Part shown: positions 23,501 through 32,548 of the stretch, piece after piece
Layout of the letters: each line of letters starts with the position of its first letter
How positions within the stretch are numbered: position 1 is the stretch's first letter
Assembly: GCA_963930655.1 (NCBI GenBank)
Contig: OZ005608.1
Coordinates: 18,687,271-18,751,270, forward strand
DNA: 64,000 nt
Origin: Myrica gale
Taxonomy: Eukaryota > Streptophyta > Magnoliopsida > Fagales > Myricaceae
Direction of reading: 5' to 3'
Notes under the pieces: generated by a model
What the model saw: only the letters and a program-made list of their open reading frames with translations
Told to the model about the DNA's origin: nothing
Database searches by the model: none
Translations under genes and position numbers: made by a program

Positions 23501-25767
23501 AGTTCGCATGGTATCAGAGCCAAGGTCCTGAGTTCGAGATCTAGCTTCACACTTGTAACACCCCTATCCCCAAATAGGGTTAGGAAATTCATGCTATTAT
23601 ATACATAATCATAGAAAAATTACAAGAAGAATTAATCACGCTAAAATACTTATTCTAAGGTAGTCTAGGCAAGAATCCGTTCTTTTTTTCGTGGCCCGCA
23701 GACCTATCTCCCTCCAAATCTGGATATTTAAAACACAAAAAATAAAACCAAAAACAAATACGAGTCTGAATACTTTTAAATTCAAAAATTATTCATCCTT
23801 CATCCCTTAAACTTTTAAAATAAAAAAATACGATTATGCCTTTATCTCTTCAAATTTCAGACCCAAAATATCATTTAACAAATCTTTAAGTACCAAAAAA
23901 AAGATATTACGAAAATTTTCATCCCTTAAACTTTTAAAATAAAAAAATACGATTATGCCTTTATCTCTTCAAATTTCAGACCCAAAATATCATTTAACAT
24001 ATCTTTAAGTACCAAAAAAAAGATATTACGAAAATTTAAAATTTAAGAAAAAATGTTAAATAAAAAGACATAAATACTTCTGATATTCAGGTTGGGATGT
24101 TATAGCAGTTCATCCTAATTTCAATTAAATATTGCACATGTTGGGCCTCTCAACTAAAAGATATTCCGGCCCACACGCGAGGGACAGTGTTAGAGAATCA
24201 ACACATAATAAAATTTATTTCTTCCTATTAACTTAAAATTTTGGGATAAGTGTTAGATTCACACTCTTGAAAAAAGCAAAAGTAATAAGCTAACATCTCT
24301 AATTATTGATTTGACAAAACCAATGTCTTTTGGTTATTTCCCATTTGTTTATCATAAATCTGCCCTAAATCTTCTAACCACTGTTGCTATCTACAACATC
24401 TAAGGAAACCTCTGTTTCAGATTAAATGCATAAATTTTAGCTACAGATTTACAAAGATCACTCGAGCTCACAGGTACAACACCAAATGGATTATGGAGCC
24501 AAGTTCTAATTGGGGGATTAAGGAAAAGGGCAATAGAATCAGGAGTATCTTTCGTCTCTCATTAAAAAACCAGAGTTGAACAAACTCCATTTAGAGAACA
24601 CTTCAGTTTTACTTACCATAAGATAGAATAGAAGATATTGAGATAGTATAAAAACCAAAACCATTCATTTACATGGAAGCCAAAATGAATCTACTTTGCT
24701 TTTTGTCCATCTAAATCTTATATGATTTTTATGATGATTCTATATAGACAAAAGACAGAGGAGAGAGCCTGCCGCTTCAAAGGCCACAAAAAGTTTACGA
24801 AACTGCCCCAATCTGGCATTTCGAGCTTTACAGTCACAGGAAACCTCTTCCCTTTGCTAGTTAAGAATTACACTTCCCTTCCAAATAATTCAAGCGATAA
24901 ACTAATGAGGATAAGTGTCGATTGCGCTAGATTTTTTTTAATATATGCAACTGAAACTAACTAAAGAAGCCTTAAATCTCATATAACAAAATTCTTACCC
25001 CAACCAACTACAGATTCGCTACTAGAACAAACATAAACTATAATTAATATAATTTCAACACTATGATTTAACATCTAGAATCCAATCACTTACTTCACCA
25101 GTTTTCACCATAATAACATGCGGAGTAAAACCAACCCCGCCTGCACCTGCAACACCAAATCAATTATTAGCACTCACTGCCTTCTTTTCCTGAATGCACG
25201 TTGTGAAATCAAACCCCCAAACAAGAAGTTTCAAGATTTACCCAGAGCGTCCAACTGCTTCTTCCCTGAGCCAGGCGGCCGGCCCCGGTGCTTCCTCAGT
25301 GCAGGCTCCGAAGACTGCAAGGCGAGGCTGGAGTCCCCATGATTTGCGGCGGATGAACCGGAGATAGGGGTGGGCGCCAAGCCCAGCGCAATGTTGCCGT
25401 CGGGTGAGTACTTTCTTGGCCGACCCCTTTTCTTCTTTCCTGCGGCGGAGGTGTCAATGCTGAACCCGGACTGCCTCAAGGGCGAAGATCCGTCGTAGGG
25501 AGTGGCATTGTTGTTACTGTTGCTGAGAGAATCCGACGGCTTCGGCAAGACCACGGAGTTGAAAGGGAAACGGGCGGATGTCGGGGGAGGGATCATGGTG
25601 GGCCCACTGCCGGGATTGGGGCTCATCATAATAGGGGAACTGGAAGTGATGTTGTTGGCGGTCGTAGTGGAGGTGGTAGTGTTGAGCATGGGGTATGAGA
25701 TGGGTCCCACCATCATATTCGGTGGTGGTGGCGGTGGAGGAGGAGGTGGAGCTTCCCGCGAATCCAT
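11538..25767 (-). CDS. AHL: AT-hook motif nuclear-localized (AHL) protein, type II, 5 exons
   Basis: AHL proteins bind AT-rich DNA in the nucleus and act with their PPC domain as trimeric chromatin regulators of transcription. Coding exons (minus strand) are 25767-25242, 25146-25094, 21869-21738, 12180-12019 and 11810-11538. All junctions are GT-AG and phases agree, giving 1146 nt and 381 aa. The N-terminus has ten prolines in a row (residues 7-16). Two AT-hooks follow: [14 protein letters not shown] (type 2) and [13 protein letters not shown] (type 1), which defines type II AHLs. The PPC/DUF296 domain spans exons 2-4, from [13 protein letters not shown] through [16 protein letters not shown] to [12 protein letters not shown] and [15 protein letters not shown]. 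The tail is Ser/Pro-rich and ends WTGQTQQ. No disruption is seen. Intron 3 is 9.6 kb and full of retroelements; intron 2 is 3.2 kb. An AHL1-like identity is likely, but the exact paralogue was not determined. Confidence 0.94.
13072..13235. mobile_element. Short MITE-like element in AHL intron 3
   Basis: An imperfect inverted repeat bounds it: ATGTTTGTTTCCCCCAAC on the left (13074-13091) and the complement of GGGAATGACAAACAAACAT on the right (13217-13235). The interior is AT-rich and non-coding. The family is uncertain. Confidence 0.55.
13326..16025 (-). mobile_element. LINE (L1-like) retrotransposon with an internally inverted RT segment
   Basis: The 3' tail is a poly(A) written as poly(T) at 13326-13335, preceded on the minus strand by CTTATC. 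On the minus strand 16025-15540 encodes an endonuclease ([26 protein letters not shown]). The frame continues to the RT N-terminus ([40 protein letters not shown]) at about 14600. The next RT part lies on the plus strand at 14115-14580 ([22 protein letters not shown], then [15 protein letters not shown]). The minus strand resumes at 14110-13545 with the zinc-binding zf-RVT domain ([36 protein letters not shown]). The FADD active-site region is missing. The element is dead. Its 5' end abuts a gypsy gag fragment at about 16025, and no TSD is visible. Confidence 0.88.
14115..14584 (+). pseudogene. Inverted reverse-transcriptase segment inside the LINE
   Basis: The plus strand reads the middle of an L1-like [38 protein letters not shown], then [20 protein letters not shown]. 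All flanking LINE domains read on the minus strand. The right junction carries a repeated CATCACCCTTAATA at about 14571-14584 and 14632-14645, which is microhomology or a short duplication at the breakpoint. The left junction lies between about 14105 and 14122. Confidence 0.85.
16026..16289 (+). pseudogene. Ty3/gypsy gag fragment, 5' piece
   Basis: The plus strand reads a retrotransposon gag domain with frameshifts: [22 protein letters not shown], then [17 protein letters not shown] and MAEILDQSY. It is interrupted at 16289 by the ORF1-only LINE and resumes at 18365. Its upstream part, including a 5' LTR, is absent here and abuts the truncated LINE. Confidence 0.75.
16290..18364 (-). mobile_element. 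Non-autonomous ORF1-only LINE, TSD TTGATCAGAGTTACT
   Basis: A 2,075-bp insertion lies in a gypsy gag, flanked by perfect 15-bp direct repeats at 16275-16289 and 18365-18379. On the minus strand it has a 5' leader, ORF1 (ATG at 18265), further ORF1-type frames down to a stop near 16463, a 3' UTR and a poly(A) tail (poly(T) at 16290, with TTATC before it). No endonuclease or reverse transcriptase is present. It is visibly GC-richer than the surrounding intron. A second copy of the same 3' structure lies at 36340-36663, so this looks like a deletion derivative mobilised in trans. Confidence 0.85.
16461..18265 (-). pseudogene. LINE ORF1 (nucleic-acid-binding type), frameshifted
   Basis: From the ATG at 18265 ([14 protein letters not shown]) one frame runs to about 17417. 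It includes [18 protein letters not shown] and [20 protein letters not shown], resembling the N-terminal domain of plant L1 ORF1/DUF4283-like proteins. The continuation is read in two other minus-strand frames: 17224-16780 (Ser/Val/Asp-rich) and 16859-16461, which ends [19 protein letters not shown] and then a stop. So at least two frameshifts have occurred. In autonomous L1-like elements the RELK..SSVNY motif is normally followed by the endonuclease; here the 3' UTR follows at once. Confidence 0.7.
18365..18720 (+). pseudogene. Ty3/gypsy gag fragment, 3' piece, and polypurine tract
   Basis: After the duplicated target site the gag continues: [19 protein letters not shown], then a knuckle-like [17 protein letters not shown] in a shifted frame in which the first Cys has become Tyr. 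An acidic stretch follows, [15 protein letters not shown]. The purine-rich run GATGGAAGGGGGAA (18707-18720) directly precedes the LTR and fits a polypurine tract. No protease, RT or integrase lies between gag and the LTR, so this copy lacks most of pol. Confidence 0.75.
18721..19449 (+). mobile_element. 3' LTR of the gypsy element
   Basis: The 729-bp segment starts TGTTGAAACC and ends CTCAACA, with inverted TGTTGA/TCAACA ends. It directly follows a polypurine tract, so it is a right-hand LTR. It holds short internal repeats (GGTTAAGGTTAATTAGTAGTAG twice near 18895-18950, and CAATTCATTGAATAG several times near 19075-19260). No left LTR is found in the window. Confidence 0.8.
19450..20402. other. 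AHL intron 3, unclassified
   Basis: AT-rich intron sequence. A (GA)n run lies at about 20027-20043. No exon or element terminus is recognised. Confidence 0.5.
20403..20607. mobile_element. MITE with TIR TGTTCGGATGG in AHL intron 3
   Basis: The left end is TGTTCGGATGG (20403-20413) and the right end CCATCCAAACA (20597-20607), inverse complements at ten of eleven positions. The 205-bp interior is made of repeated TTCACAAA(T/C)(T/C)CCAA units and poly(A/T). This is a non-coding MITE of unclear superfamily. Confidence 0.65.
20608..21737. other. AHL intron 3, right part
   Basis: AT-rich intron sequence, with a long Lys-codon-like poly-purine stretch (20770-20970). Nothing else is recognised up to exon 3 at 21738. 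Confidence 0.5.
22430..22770. mobile_element. MITE-like AT-rich repeat in AHL intron 2
   Basis: A block of TTTTGG/GAATTTTTG-type sequence containing GGTGAAAAAGTGAAGAG, a motif also present in the MITE at 43797-43993. It includes an ATT microsatellite at 22637-22660. Termini are poorly defined, so it is only a candidate. Confidence 0.3.
23350..23560 (+). mobile_element. LTR end plus tRNA-Met primer-binding site (Copia-like fragment)
   Basis: A 70-bp unit containing AATAATAAAATCTATCTCTT and AGCTTAA.CTTTTGG.ATAAG occurs twice (from 23357 and from 23427). It is followed by TGGTATCAGAGCCA at 23509-23522, complementary to the 3' end of initiator tRNA-Met, the usual primer-binding site. A related LTR start, TGTTAGAGAATCAACACA, lies at about 24189. 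This is a decayed LTR retrotransposon fragment in AHL intron 2 with no coding part left. Confidence 0.6.
23801..24037. repeat. Tandem duplication, period 119 bp, two copies
   Basis: The unit beginning CATCCCTTAAACTTTTAAAA at 23801 is repeated at 23920 with almost no differences (one visible change, AACAAATC versus AACATATC). It is non-coding, within AHL intron 2, and young judging from the identity. Confidence 0.9.
24240..25093. other. AHL intron 2, right part
   Basis: AT-rich sequence. No exon, RNA gene or element terminus is recognised between the LTR fragment and exon 2. Confidence 0.5.
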
Positions 25768-26040
25768 TCCAAAAATTTAATTTCCAGGGTTTTTCTAAGG
25801 GGTGATTGGATTCCGGGAAATGGGAGGGGACAATGCAGATGATTATGATTGGGGCGAGAGAGTGTGTGAGTGAAATTAAAAAAGTAGGAGCCGAAAAAAC
25901 TGTTGTTTTAAGCTTTTTATAACATGCTAAGGAAAAAAAAAAAAAAAGGAAGCATTTTATAACGTAGGGTTTAGATCTCTAGGGTTTTGTAATTTTTGCC
26001 TTTACCATCAAGGATTTCTGTTCCTCATATATTACATTTT
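25768..26040 (-). promoter_or_regulatory. AHL 5' UTR and proximal promoter region
   Basis: This is the region immediately upstream of the AHL ATG on the minus strand. It is purine/pyrimidine biased, with a CTCTC-type run near 25850 (read on the minus strand) and an A14 run at 25931-25945. The transcription start site and TATA box cannot be fixed by eye. Confidence 0.4.
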
Positions 26041-26379
26041 TGGCCCCGCCTCGCATATGTTGCGAACGGTTTTGGTTCCGGTTTCTTTATTCAAAACCCG
26101 TCTGGTTATAGGAACGGCTTAAAACGGGTTTATAAAACCGGTTTCAAAGCACAGTCGACACTTATTCAATTTAATGATGTATTTATTATACATTATTTTG
26201 TAGAACATGGATCAAATAAAAAGATTAAAAAATGCAAAATAATAATAGGTGTTTTCCATGCTTCGCTTAGTGTAGATAGTCCAGTCTTAGCCTAAGAGTC
26301 CCCGTTTTACACGTGTACTAGCATGATACAATCCAAAAATAGTAATTACTATTATTAGCTTCTCTTTTTTACTTGTAAG

Positions 26380-27115
26380 GGAGGTTGAATATTTTGTTAC
26401 TAGTAATTCATTTGGATTAGTTTTTTTATTTTTCAGTCACTAAATTATTACTTCGTTAACTAATTAGTCTTTATGTTCATGTTCTGTCAGTCCCTCTAAT
26501 GGAACCCTCGAACACGTCAGTAACCTTCACCACCTCACCTTCATTTTTCAACATCAGCAGTCTAGCCTCTGAATCACTTTTCCTAAACGACTTTGTTTAA
26601 GTCATTCCCTCATTACCTTCAAAACAGCATATCGTCTCACTCATCATTCGTCTTTCTCCAAACGCACAGTTTCATAGAGTTAAAATCAGAGAGGTTACAA
26701 CCAAATTTTCTAAGTGTTTCATTTCGATCGTAACCCCCCGACCCCCGAACCCCTCATTTCTTGTTTCTCGAAATTTTTTCATAGCATGCCCTAGCATTTT
26801 TAGTGAGTGTGAGCTGTGAAAGAAGAATAGGGCAAACGGTGCAAAGGTGTAGGATTTTCAAGCTCACCCATTCGTCGAAGCCATATGGTGCTAGGTATTG
26901 GATTTTCAAGCTCACCTATTCGTCGAAGCCATACGATGCTGAGGCTAATGATTTTCAAGCTAACCCATAAGCATTTGGATTTTGTGCAAGTCAGTGGCTG
27001 GAGGAGGAAAATCTATCTACTCACGTTTTCAAATAACCAAGCGCACAAGCTATACAAAATTGATAGATTAATAGACAGAAAAAGACGCATAGGTTCTAAA
27101 AGTCAAGGTTAAGTT
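26380..27115. mobile_element. Possible MULE-like fragment
   Basis: A block near 26400-26500 reads, on the minus strand, as 'undetermined phrase + GACAGAACATGAACATAAAG', the style of terminus seen in plant Mutator-like elements. It is followed by transcribed-looking, non-repetitive sequence with no intact ORF. No second terminus was found, so this is a weak assignment. Confidence 0.25.
26852..26970. repeat. Tandem repeat, period about 48 bp, 2.4 copies
   Basis: The unit GGATTTTCAAGCTCACCCAT starts at 26852 and again at 26900, with a third partial unit near 26950. No function is evident. Confidence 0.75.
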
Positions 27116-27465
27116 TAAAAGCTTTTTATAAGTCCAAATAGTACTAATATCTTATTATTTTCGAAGTAATTTTCATGTTTTCATATAGACGGCATAAACC
27201 GTCTTTCAGAAGATATGCAGACATTCTTTTCTTTTTTTCTAGGTAAACGATTGCATTAACATAAAACGAAAAAATTTGATGAATTTGATGAACTCGAGCC
27301 TTGCAAGGGTACTATATAGACAATATGATGAATTTCTATGCAGTAAAGGAGAAAAACTTTTGGGGACAAAATTTTGTCTCAGAAGTTCTTCATAATCAAA
27401 ATTTTAAACCGTCCCATAAAAACTCATTTTGGGACAGAAATGTTCCTCCAAAACATGACACACAA

Positions 27466-27735
27466 CCGTCTCCAAAAGTTGTAGATCGTTGTATAAAAAC
27501 CGTTCGAATGTTATTTTTCATCGCCCCCAATGACCTCTATATCATTAAAACAACAAATTTCATACCAAAATGAAACCTTACACGACAAACCCATCATAAC
27601 TGTCTCCAAAAGTTGTAGACAGTCACATAAAAATTGTTCTAATGTTATTTTTCACTGCCCAAATGACCTCTATATCATTAAAATAACAAATTTCATCCCA
27701 ACATGAAACCTTACACGACAGACCCATCATAGTAA
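27466..27735. repeat. Tandem duplication, period 134 bp, two copies
   Basis: A unit starting CGTCTCCAAAAGTTGTAGA (27467) recurs at 27601 with several substitutions. Both carry GACCTCTATATCATTAAAA and CTTACACGACA.ACCCATCAT. The preceding GGGACAAAATTTTGTCTC near 27362 is the kind of motif seen next to TIR transposon ends, so this may be the subterminal array of a lost element. Confidence 0.8.
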
Positions 27736-28222
27736 TACTCACCTAAAGCATAGGTAAAACTAGAACACGTGTAACGACCCCTCATCACACGTATCAAATA
27801 AGTCGCCTACCAGCGGAGGCCAACCCATCGGCACCCAGGAGGCATAACATGACTTTTGATCGAGGATGTGGTTAGGGGTGTACACGGAATGAAGATACCC
27901 AACTCGACCCGGTCTTCCGAACTGAACCGACCAAATTCGAGTCGGCCTTCCGATATATCGGGTCGGGTGTTGGAATAATTATAAAATTTCCGTGAATAAC
28001 GGGTCGGGTGTCAGAATACATAATTTTTTTCCGCAAGTTCCGACCCAACCCGGAATATATATACACATACGTCGTTTTGATGCTCATACGTTATTCTTAA
28101 AATTCTTTTGCGGTTTTGCCCTAGCCCAGATTAGCGCCTCCACCCCGCAGCCCTGCTCTCGAAGAACACTCTCTGTCTCAGTCTCTCCCGAGTCTCCCCG
28201 CCTCCTGCTCCTGCCCCCCTCT

Positions 28223-28445
28223 CCGGTGAGCTTCTGTCTCCTCTCCTCCACCCTTTGCTCGAGTGACCGAAGACCACTCTCCCCGTCTCCCGAGTCTCCC
28301 TGCCTCCCAAAATCTCCACGTCTCTGGTCTCCATTCTCCACTCCTCTCCGGTGAGCTTTTGTTTCCCCTCTTCCGCCCTCTTCTCGAGTGACCGAAGACC
28401 ACTCTCCCCCCGTCTCCCGAATCTCCCTGCCTCCCAAAATCTTCA
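28223..28445 (+). repeat. CT-rich tandem duplication in hAT leader, period about 125 bp
   Basis: CCGGTGAGCTT.TGT.TCC followed by CTCGAGTGACCGAAGACCAC occurs at 28223 and again at 28348. It is pyrimidine-rich, 5'-UTR-like sequence. Long open frames on either strand here come from base composition and are not genes. Confidence 0.8.
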
Positions 28446-29091
28446 GTGTTCGACTCTTCATTCATCAGGTACTAATTTCTATCACTACCTATTCTTTTGT
28501 GTTGGTTGAGCATGCTCTAATTATTGATCTGTTGTCTTAGAATGTATTGATCTGTTGTCTAGAATGTATTGATCTGTTGTCTTAGAATGTATTGGTGAGT
28601 GTATCTCAGATTTGGTTGGTTTAGACTTTAGAATGTATTGATCTGTTGTCAACATCATGTATCCCTTGAACCCTTTGAAGGAACTATCGTTGCAATGGCT
28701 AAGAGCAAACATTACTGCTTTAGACCAACAAAAAGAGGAGCATAAGCTCAAATGTGAGGAGATCTCTAAGTCACGCAGTAGAGTGTAAATTGAAGTGGGT
28801 TTTGGATGGCACAGATCGAGTGAAAGAGAAAAAGAATTTGGCGCTTCCTTATCTTATGGGTCAAGTCACATGAGCCTGACCCTTGATTCCTGGAACCCAC
28901 CCACCCACCTCGGCTTTAACCAGTATCTATCACTGCACACTTACACTTGAGTGATTATAATGTTTATTTCTGTCACATAAAGCTCTGCCTTCTAATAGTT
29001 TGGTTAATCACCTGAATTATAAAAGTGGTATTGGTGTCAGTGATATAATTTTTCTTTAAAAGCATGATTCTTTTTTGTGTATTTTTGACAG

Positions 29092-29177
29092 GCACTGCCC
29101 TTTCATCCTTGAGGCTATCACATCTCTATCAGAATTGGGAGCTACCGTCAAGGATATCATCTCATTGTGTTCCTCAG
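29092..29177 (+). other. Exon-like segment inside hAT (possible captured exon)
   Basis: An 86-bp segment is bounded by TTTTGACAG on the left and CCTCAG|GTTTGTTGG on the right. It reads FILEAITSLSELGATVKDII without a stop. It looks like an internal exon with both splice sites. It may be an original transposon-gene exon or a captured host exon; no family was recognised. Confidence 0.35.
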
Positions 29178-29527
29178 GTTTGTTGGTTAAAGCATCAAAC
29201 CTATTTCATATAGGGATCAATCAATTTATTGGCAAGAATGTTATCTTGTTATGTGTTACTTTGTTGCGGCTATAAAATTTTTGATGTCCATGCGCACATT
29301 GACCATGCTAATGTTCTCACTCTTCATTTTTGGAACTCCTAACCGTAACCTGATTAAAATTATCATAATCTTCCTCCTTGCTTATTGTGTGTGAAAAAAA
29401 AAAGATGATTGCCTTTTTGATTCTGCTGTTGTTCTTATCTCTTCATCTTTTTTATGTCGATTGCGAGTGGTAGGACCTCTTTCCCTTCTTTATGAAAAGC
29501 TTGTTATGAGGTTTCAGTTCATGTATG

Positions 29528-29553
29528 ACTTATCAAAAAAAGAAAAAAAAAAA
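29528..29553 (+). mobile_element. Ultra-short LINE-tail insertion, TSD 19 bp
   Basis: The 26-bp string ACTTATC followed by an A-rich run is flanked by perfect 19-bp direct repeats AGGTTTCAGTTCATGTATG (29509-29527 and 29554-29572). ACTTATC plus poly(A) is the exact 3' tail type of the LINE at 13326 (minus strand). This is a target-primed insertion truncated to its tail. Confidence 0.8.
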
Positions 29554-30171
29554 AGGTTTCAGTTCATGTATGTACTCCAACAATTCATTTAGCTGCTGTG
29601 TAAGAAATGGGTCTGGAATTTTTTCTCTTAATAGTTTGCCCAGCCTAATATCTAAAATGGCTTTTGATTTGTTCTCTGGTTGTTTAGTATGCCATTTAGG
29701 TCTTGCAGTTATACGTACCAGGTTAATAAAACCTTAGAAGGTGACTTTGCTGAGTCTTTCTTAATTGTGGATCTCTGGCTTCAGAGATTTGCTATCATGA
29801 ATTGTCTTCGATTACCTTTCTTTCCTCCTCTCGCGATGACTGAATTGCTCCTTTTGTTTTGTGCTTCCATTTCAGTGTCTCAACCTTGTCCTTTAGTAGG
29901 CTGCATTTTGACTTCCAACAGCACAACTAATAGAATAAAATATGTATGGAAACTTATGGCATCTAAAATTAATAAAAGTTGATCTGTATGAATATTGCTT
30001 AGTGTTCCACATATTGTTATGTTGTTAGCTTTTCCAGTATCTGGTCTATGATGTTATTGGTGCCAATATTACATCACTTAGAAGCTGTAGGTTTGCTGCA
30101 TCTCTCTCATTCTAAAATTTATTGATTTATTGTTTTTGGCATTTTTCAATTGACACAGAGAGCCTATGGAT

Positions 30172-30363
30172 TGTAATGAGTCTAATGATGACATCGGCAT
30201 TAGTAGAGATGTTAGCACACCTACTTCAGGGGCTGATTCAAATTTGGGACCAAGTCCAAGTCCCGAAACCCCACGGTCCCAAATGAATCCAACATTCTCT
30301 GCGGACAACACTCAGCCTCAGCCTCAAGTTACTTCTGGAGGAGGTCGGCCTTCACGTTATTAG
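30172..30363 (+). pseudogene. N-terminal remnant of the hAT transposase gene (probable)
   Basis: After an acceptor-like GACACAG the ATG at 30172 opens 63 codons: MDCNESNDDIGISRD, then a Ser/Thr/Pro/Gln-rich stretch ending GGGRPSRY and a stop. Such acidic, Pro/Ser-rich leaders precede the BED zinc finger in plant hAT transposases. Everything after it is missing. The identification rests on position and composition, not on a diagnostic motif. Confidence 0.4.
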
Positions 30364-31378
30364 AAAAGAACTGAGCTGAAATCCAAAGCATGTTGTAACT
30401 TGTTTATTTGAATTTTTAGTTGTATTCATTTCATATTTATCTTTGTTGTTGGAACTTGTTTATTTTTCTATATGTTAGATCTGCATTTGTGCAAGGTGCT
30501 AGCTTCTGGTGTGGACTTGTAGATGAAGATACTTTCTTGTTTTGGAGTTGGTTTGCTTGCTTATAAACATGTTATTATTTTGGAATATTGGATTGTTACT
30601 ACTTACTGTAGATAAAGTAGAACCTGATGCAATATGTGAACTTGAAACCGTAGAACCTGCTTAAAGACCCTTTACGCTATGACTATTGTTAAACTAGCTT
30701 GAATCATGATTCCAATATGTGAACTTGAAGAGGGTCAGTTCAGCATATGTTACTGGTTTCTAACTTTTTGCTTCGCTTTTGTAGTGATTATAACATGCTT
30801 AATTTGAACTATTTAGACAGAAAGTTTGTATCACAAAGATAAAGTACTGGTTTTGGTTAAAACTTTTTTCATGCAACACTCTGATATTTTGACTTGACTT
30901 AAATATCTTCGGACCTAAATGTTTTTAGCGAGAACATTTTTGGGAAAATCAGTGTTTTTGGGTCAACACTTGCAGAACATATGTTTTCGGTTTTGGGCCT
31001 TTGGGCTTGAAAATCGTGGGTCAAGCAATTTCGAAATTGGGCTATAAATCAGTAAAGTTGGGCTGCCTTTGGGCTTTCGGCCCATCCAAATTTCGGCCCA
31101 TATTCCGAACCAATTTCGGAATACAAGTCGGCTCGGAATACACACCAATTTCGGCTCGGCTCGGAAGAATTATTACCATTCCGATTTTCGCGGGTCGGGT
31201 GTCGGGAAAAAATTTTCCCGACCCGTAGGGTCGGGTGTACAGCCCTAGATGTGGTACTAAAAACAACATTTAGTACGTGTCATTAGTACAATAGATTACA
31301 TCAGCCTTTACCTACTTGTCAACATTGATAGTCCAAATATATGAGTCTACTAGAAGGTGGATGAAATCAGTAAACTAT

Positions 31379-31858
31379 GGTTGCACAGCTAGAAAATTCG
31401 GTCCGATTTTTGAACTAAAATCCGGTCTCGGGTTGTGCCTAAATTGAAGGACTAGATATAAGTAGTCCGGTCAAAAACAGTCCGGTTGGACCACTTATAA
31501 GTGGTCCAGACCGGTTTCCTTCTTTTCCATAAGCTTTTTTTTTTTTTTTTTTTCATTTTCAGCTCACATCTTAAGATAAAAAATTAGTTGAAGGGGAAGG
31601 GCATGGTTAAAGAACTCAAAACACATAGTTTTAGGGTAAAATTTTTAAGTTTGTATTAAATTTTTTTTTATTATTTATATTAATAAATCCGATCTAGTCC
31701 GGTCCAGATTAGATCCCAAAAGCCCTGGATCAGACCAGATATAACCGATTTTTGAAATCCAATCCAAATCGGACCAGATTTATACCACTAAAACCACAAA
31801 TCCAGTCTGATCCGATTTTGTGGTCTGGTTCAATCTACAGTCCGGTTCTGTGCAGCCT
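31379..31858. mobile_element. hAT-like MITE with GGTTGCACAG termini
   Basis: The left end is GGTTGCACAG (31379-31388) and the right end CTGTGCAGCC (31849-31858), inverse complements at nine of ten positions. The interior carries many CCGGTCC/GGACCGGA-type motifs, as in hAT MITEs. No clear 8-bp TSD remains. Confidence 0.6.
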
Positions 31859-32548
31859 TACTCTAAACCTCGAGGATCTATTTGATACAAGTCAAATCTC
31901 ATGTACCGTTACAATAAGTTTACTTTTAGTTCTACCATAGAACCAATTTCCATCTTAAAATGCTTAGAACTCTCCCAACTCCACTTTTTTGGTTGAACTA
32001 CAGGAGCTTAAACACACAAAACCTCTTGGCTATTTTTGGTCGAACCATAGGAGCTTGAACGAAACAAAACTTCTTGGCTGCAAAGCCCAATACTTCGAAT
32101 ATTTTCTCGAGGCACAAAGGGTACATAATCCTTAAATCAAGTGGATAAGCAATTGAAGAATATAGACATAAACGTAGCAAACCATTTTCTTAGTAGCATC
32201 CAGGGATCAATAGTGCAGTTCAATGGACAATACATTCCATCCCCCACTGCTAGTGCCTATGCCTTCAAGAAGTACATCAAGTCTATCCTACATGAGTTAT
32301 CCAGTGGACAAACGATTCAAAATCTCCAAACATTTCAGAGTCTCCAAGAACAGCCGCAATATCATCTAATACACACTACCAAAGCCATTTACTTTCAGTA
32401 TTGTATATTTTACAGGAAAAAATTATATGCTTGACAAATGGGAAAAATATTGTTCGAGCCACCAATCAATTTCGCGGAACACAAACATACAAATATATCA
32501 ATATCCACCAAGTGAAGTCATCGATAGTCTTGGCAGCATTTCCAGTTT
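31859..32548 (-). other. AP2M 3' flank / probable 3' UTR
   Basis: Downstream of the AP2M stop codon on the minus strand. No other gene is recognised. Confidence 0.4.

Larger units (their letters stand above)
27873..31247 (+). mobile_element. hAT transposon derivative, TSD GATGTGGT
   Basis: The termini are TAGGGGTGTACACGG (27873) and the complement of TAGGGCTGTACACCC (ending 31247). They are flanked by a perfect 8-bp direct repeat GATGTGGT (27865-27872 and 31248-31255), the TSD length of hAT elements. Subterminal blocks are rich in CGGGTCGGGTGT and TTTCGG motifs. The 3,375-bp interior has a CT-rich leader with a tandem duplication (28223 and 28348, period about 125 bp), a TTGATCTGTTGTCT repeat at 28525-28590, and short exon-like pieces. 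No BED finger or hAT dimerisation domain is left, so the copy is non-autonomous. Confidence 0.92.

Noticed and set aside
25502-25780. Open frame on the plus strand with a poly-Gly run
   Set aside because: It is the antisense of AHL exon 1; the Gly run is the complement of the poly-Pro codons.
28084-28461. Long Arg/Glu/Gly-rich open frames on the minus strand
   Set aside because: They mirror a CT-rich, tandemly duplicated leader inside the hAT element; no family motif, and all frames are open because of base composition.
31379-31858. Clear 8-bp TSD for the hAT-like MITE
   Set aside because: The flanking octamers (TAAACTAT and TTACTCTA) do not match.
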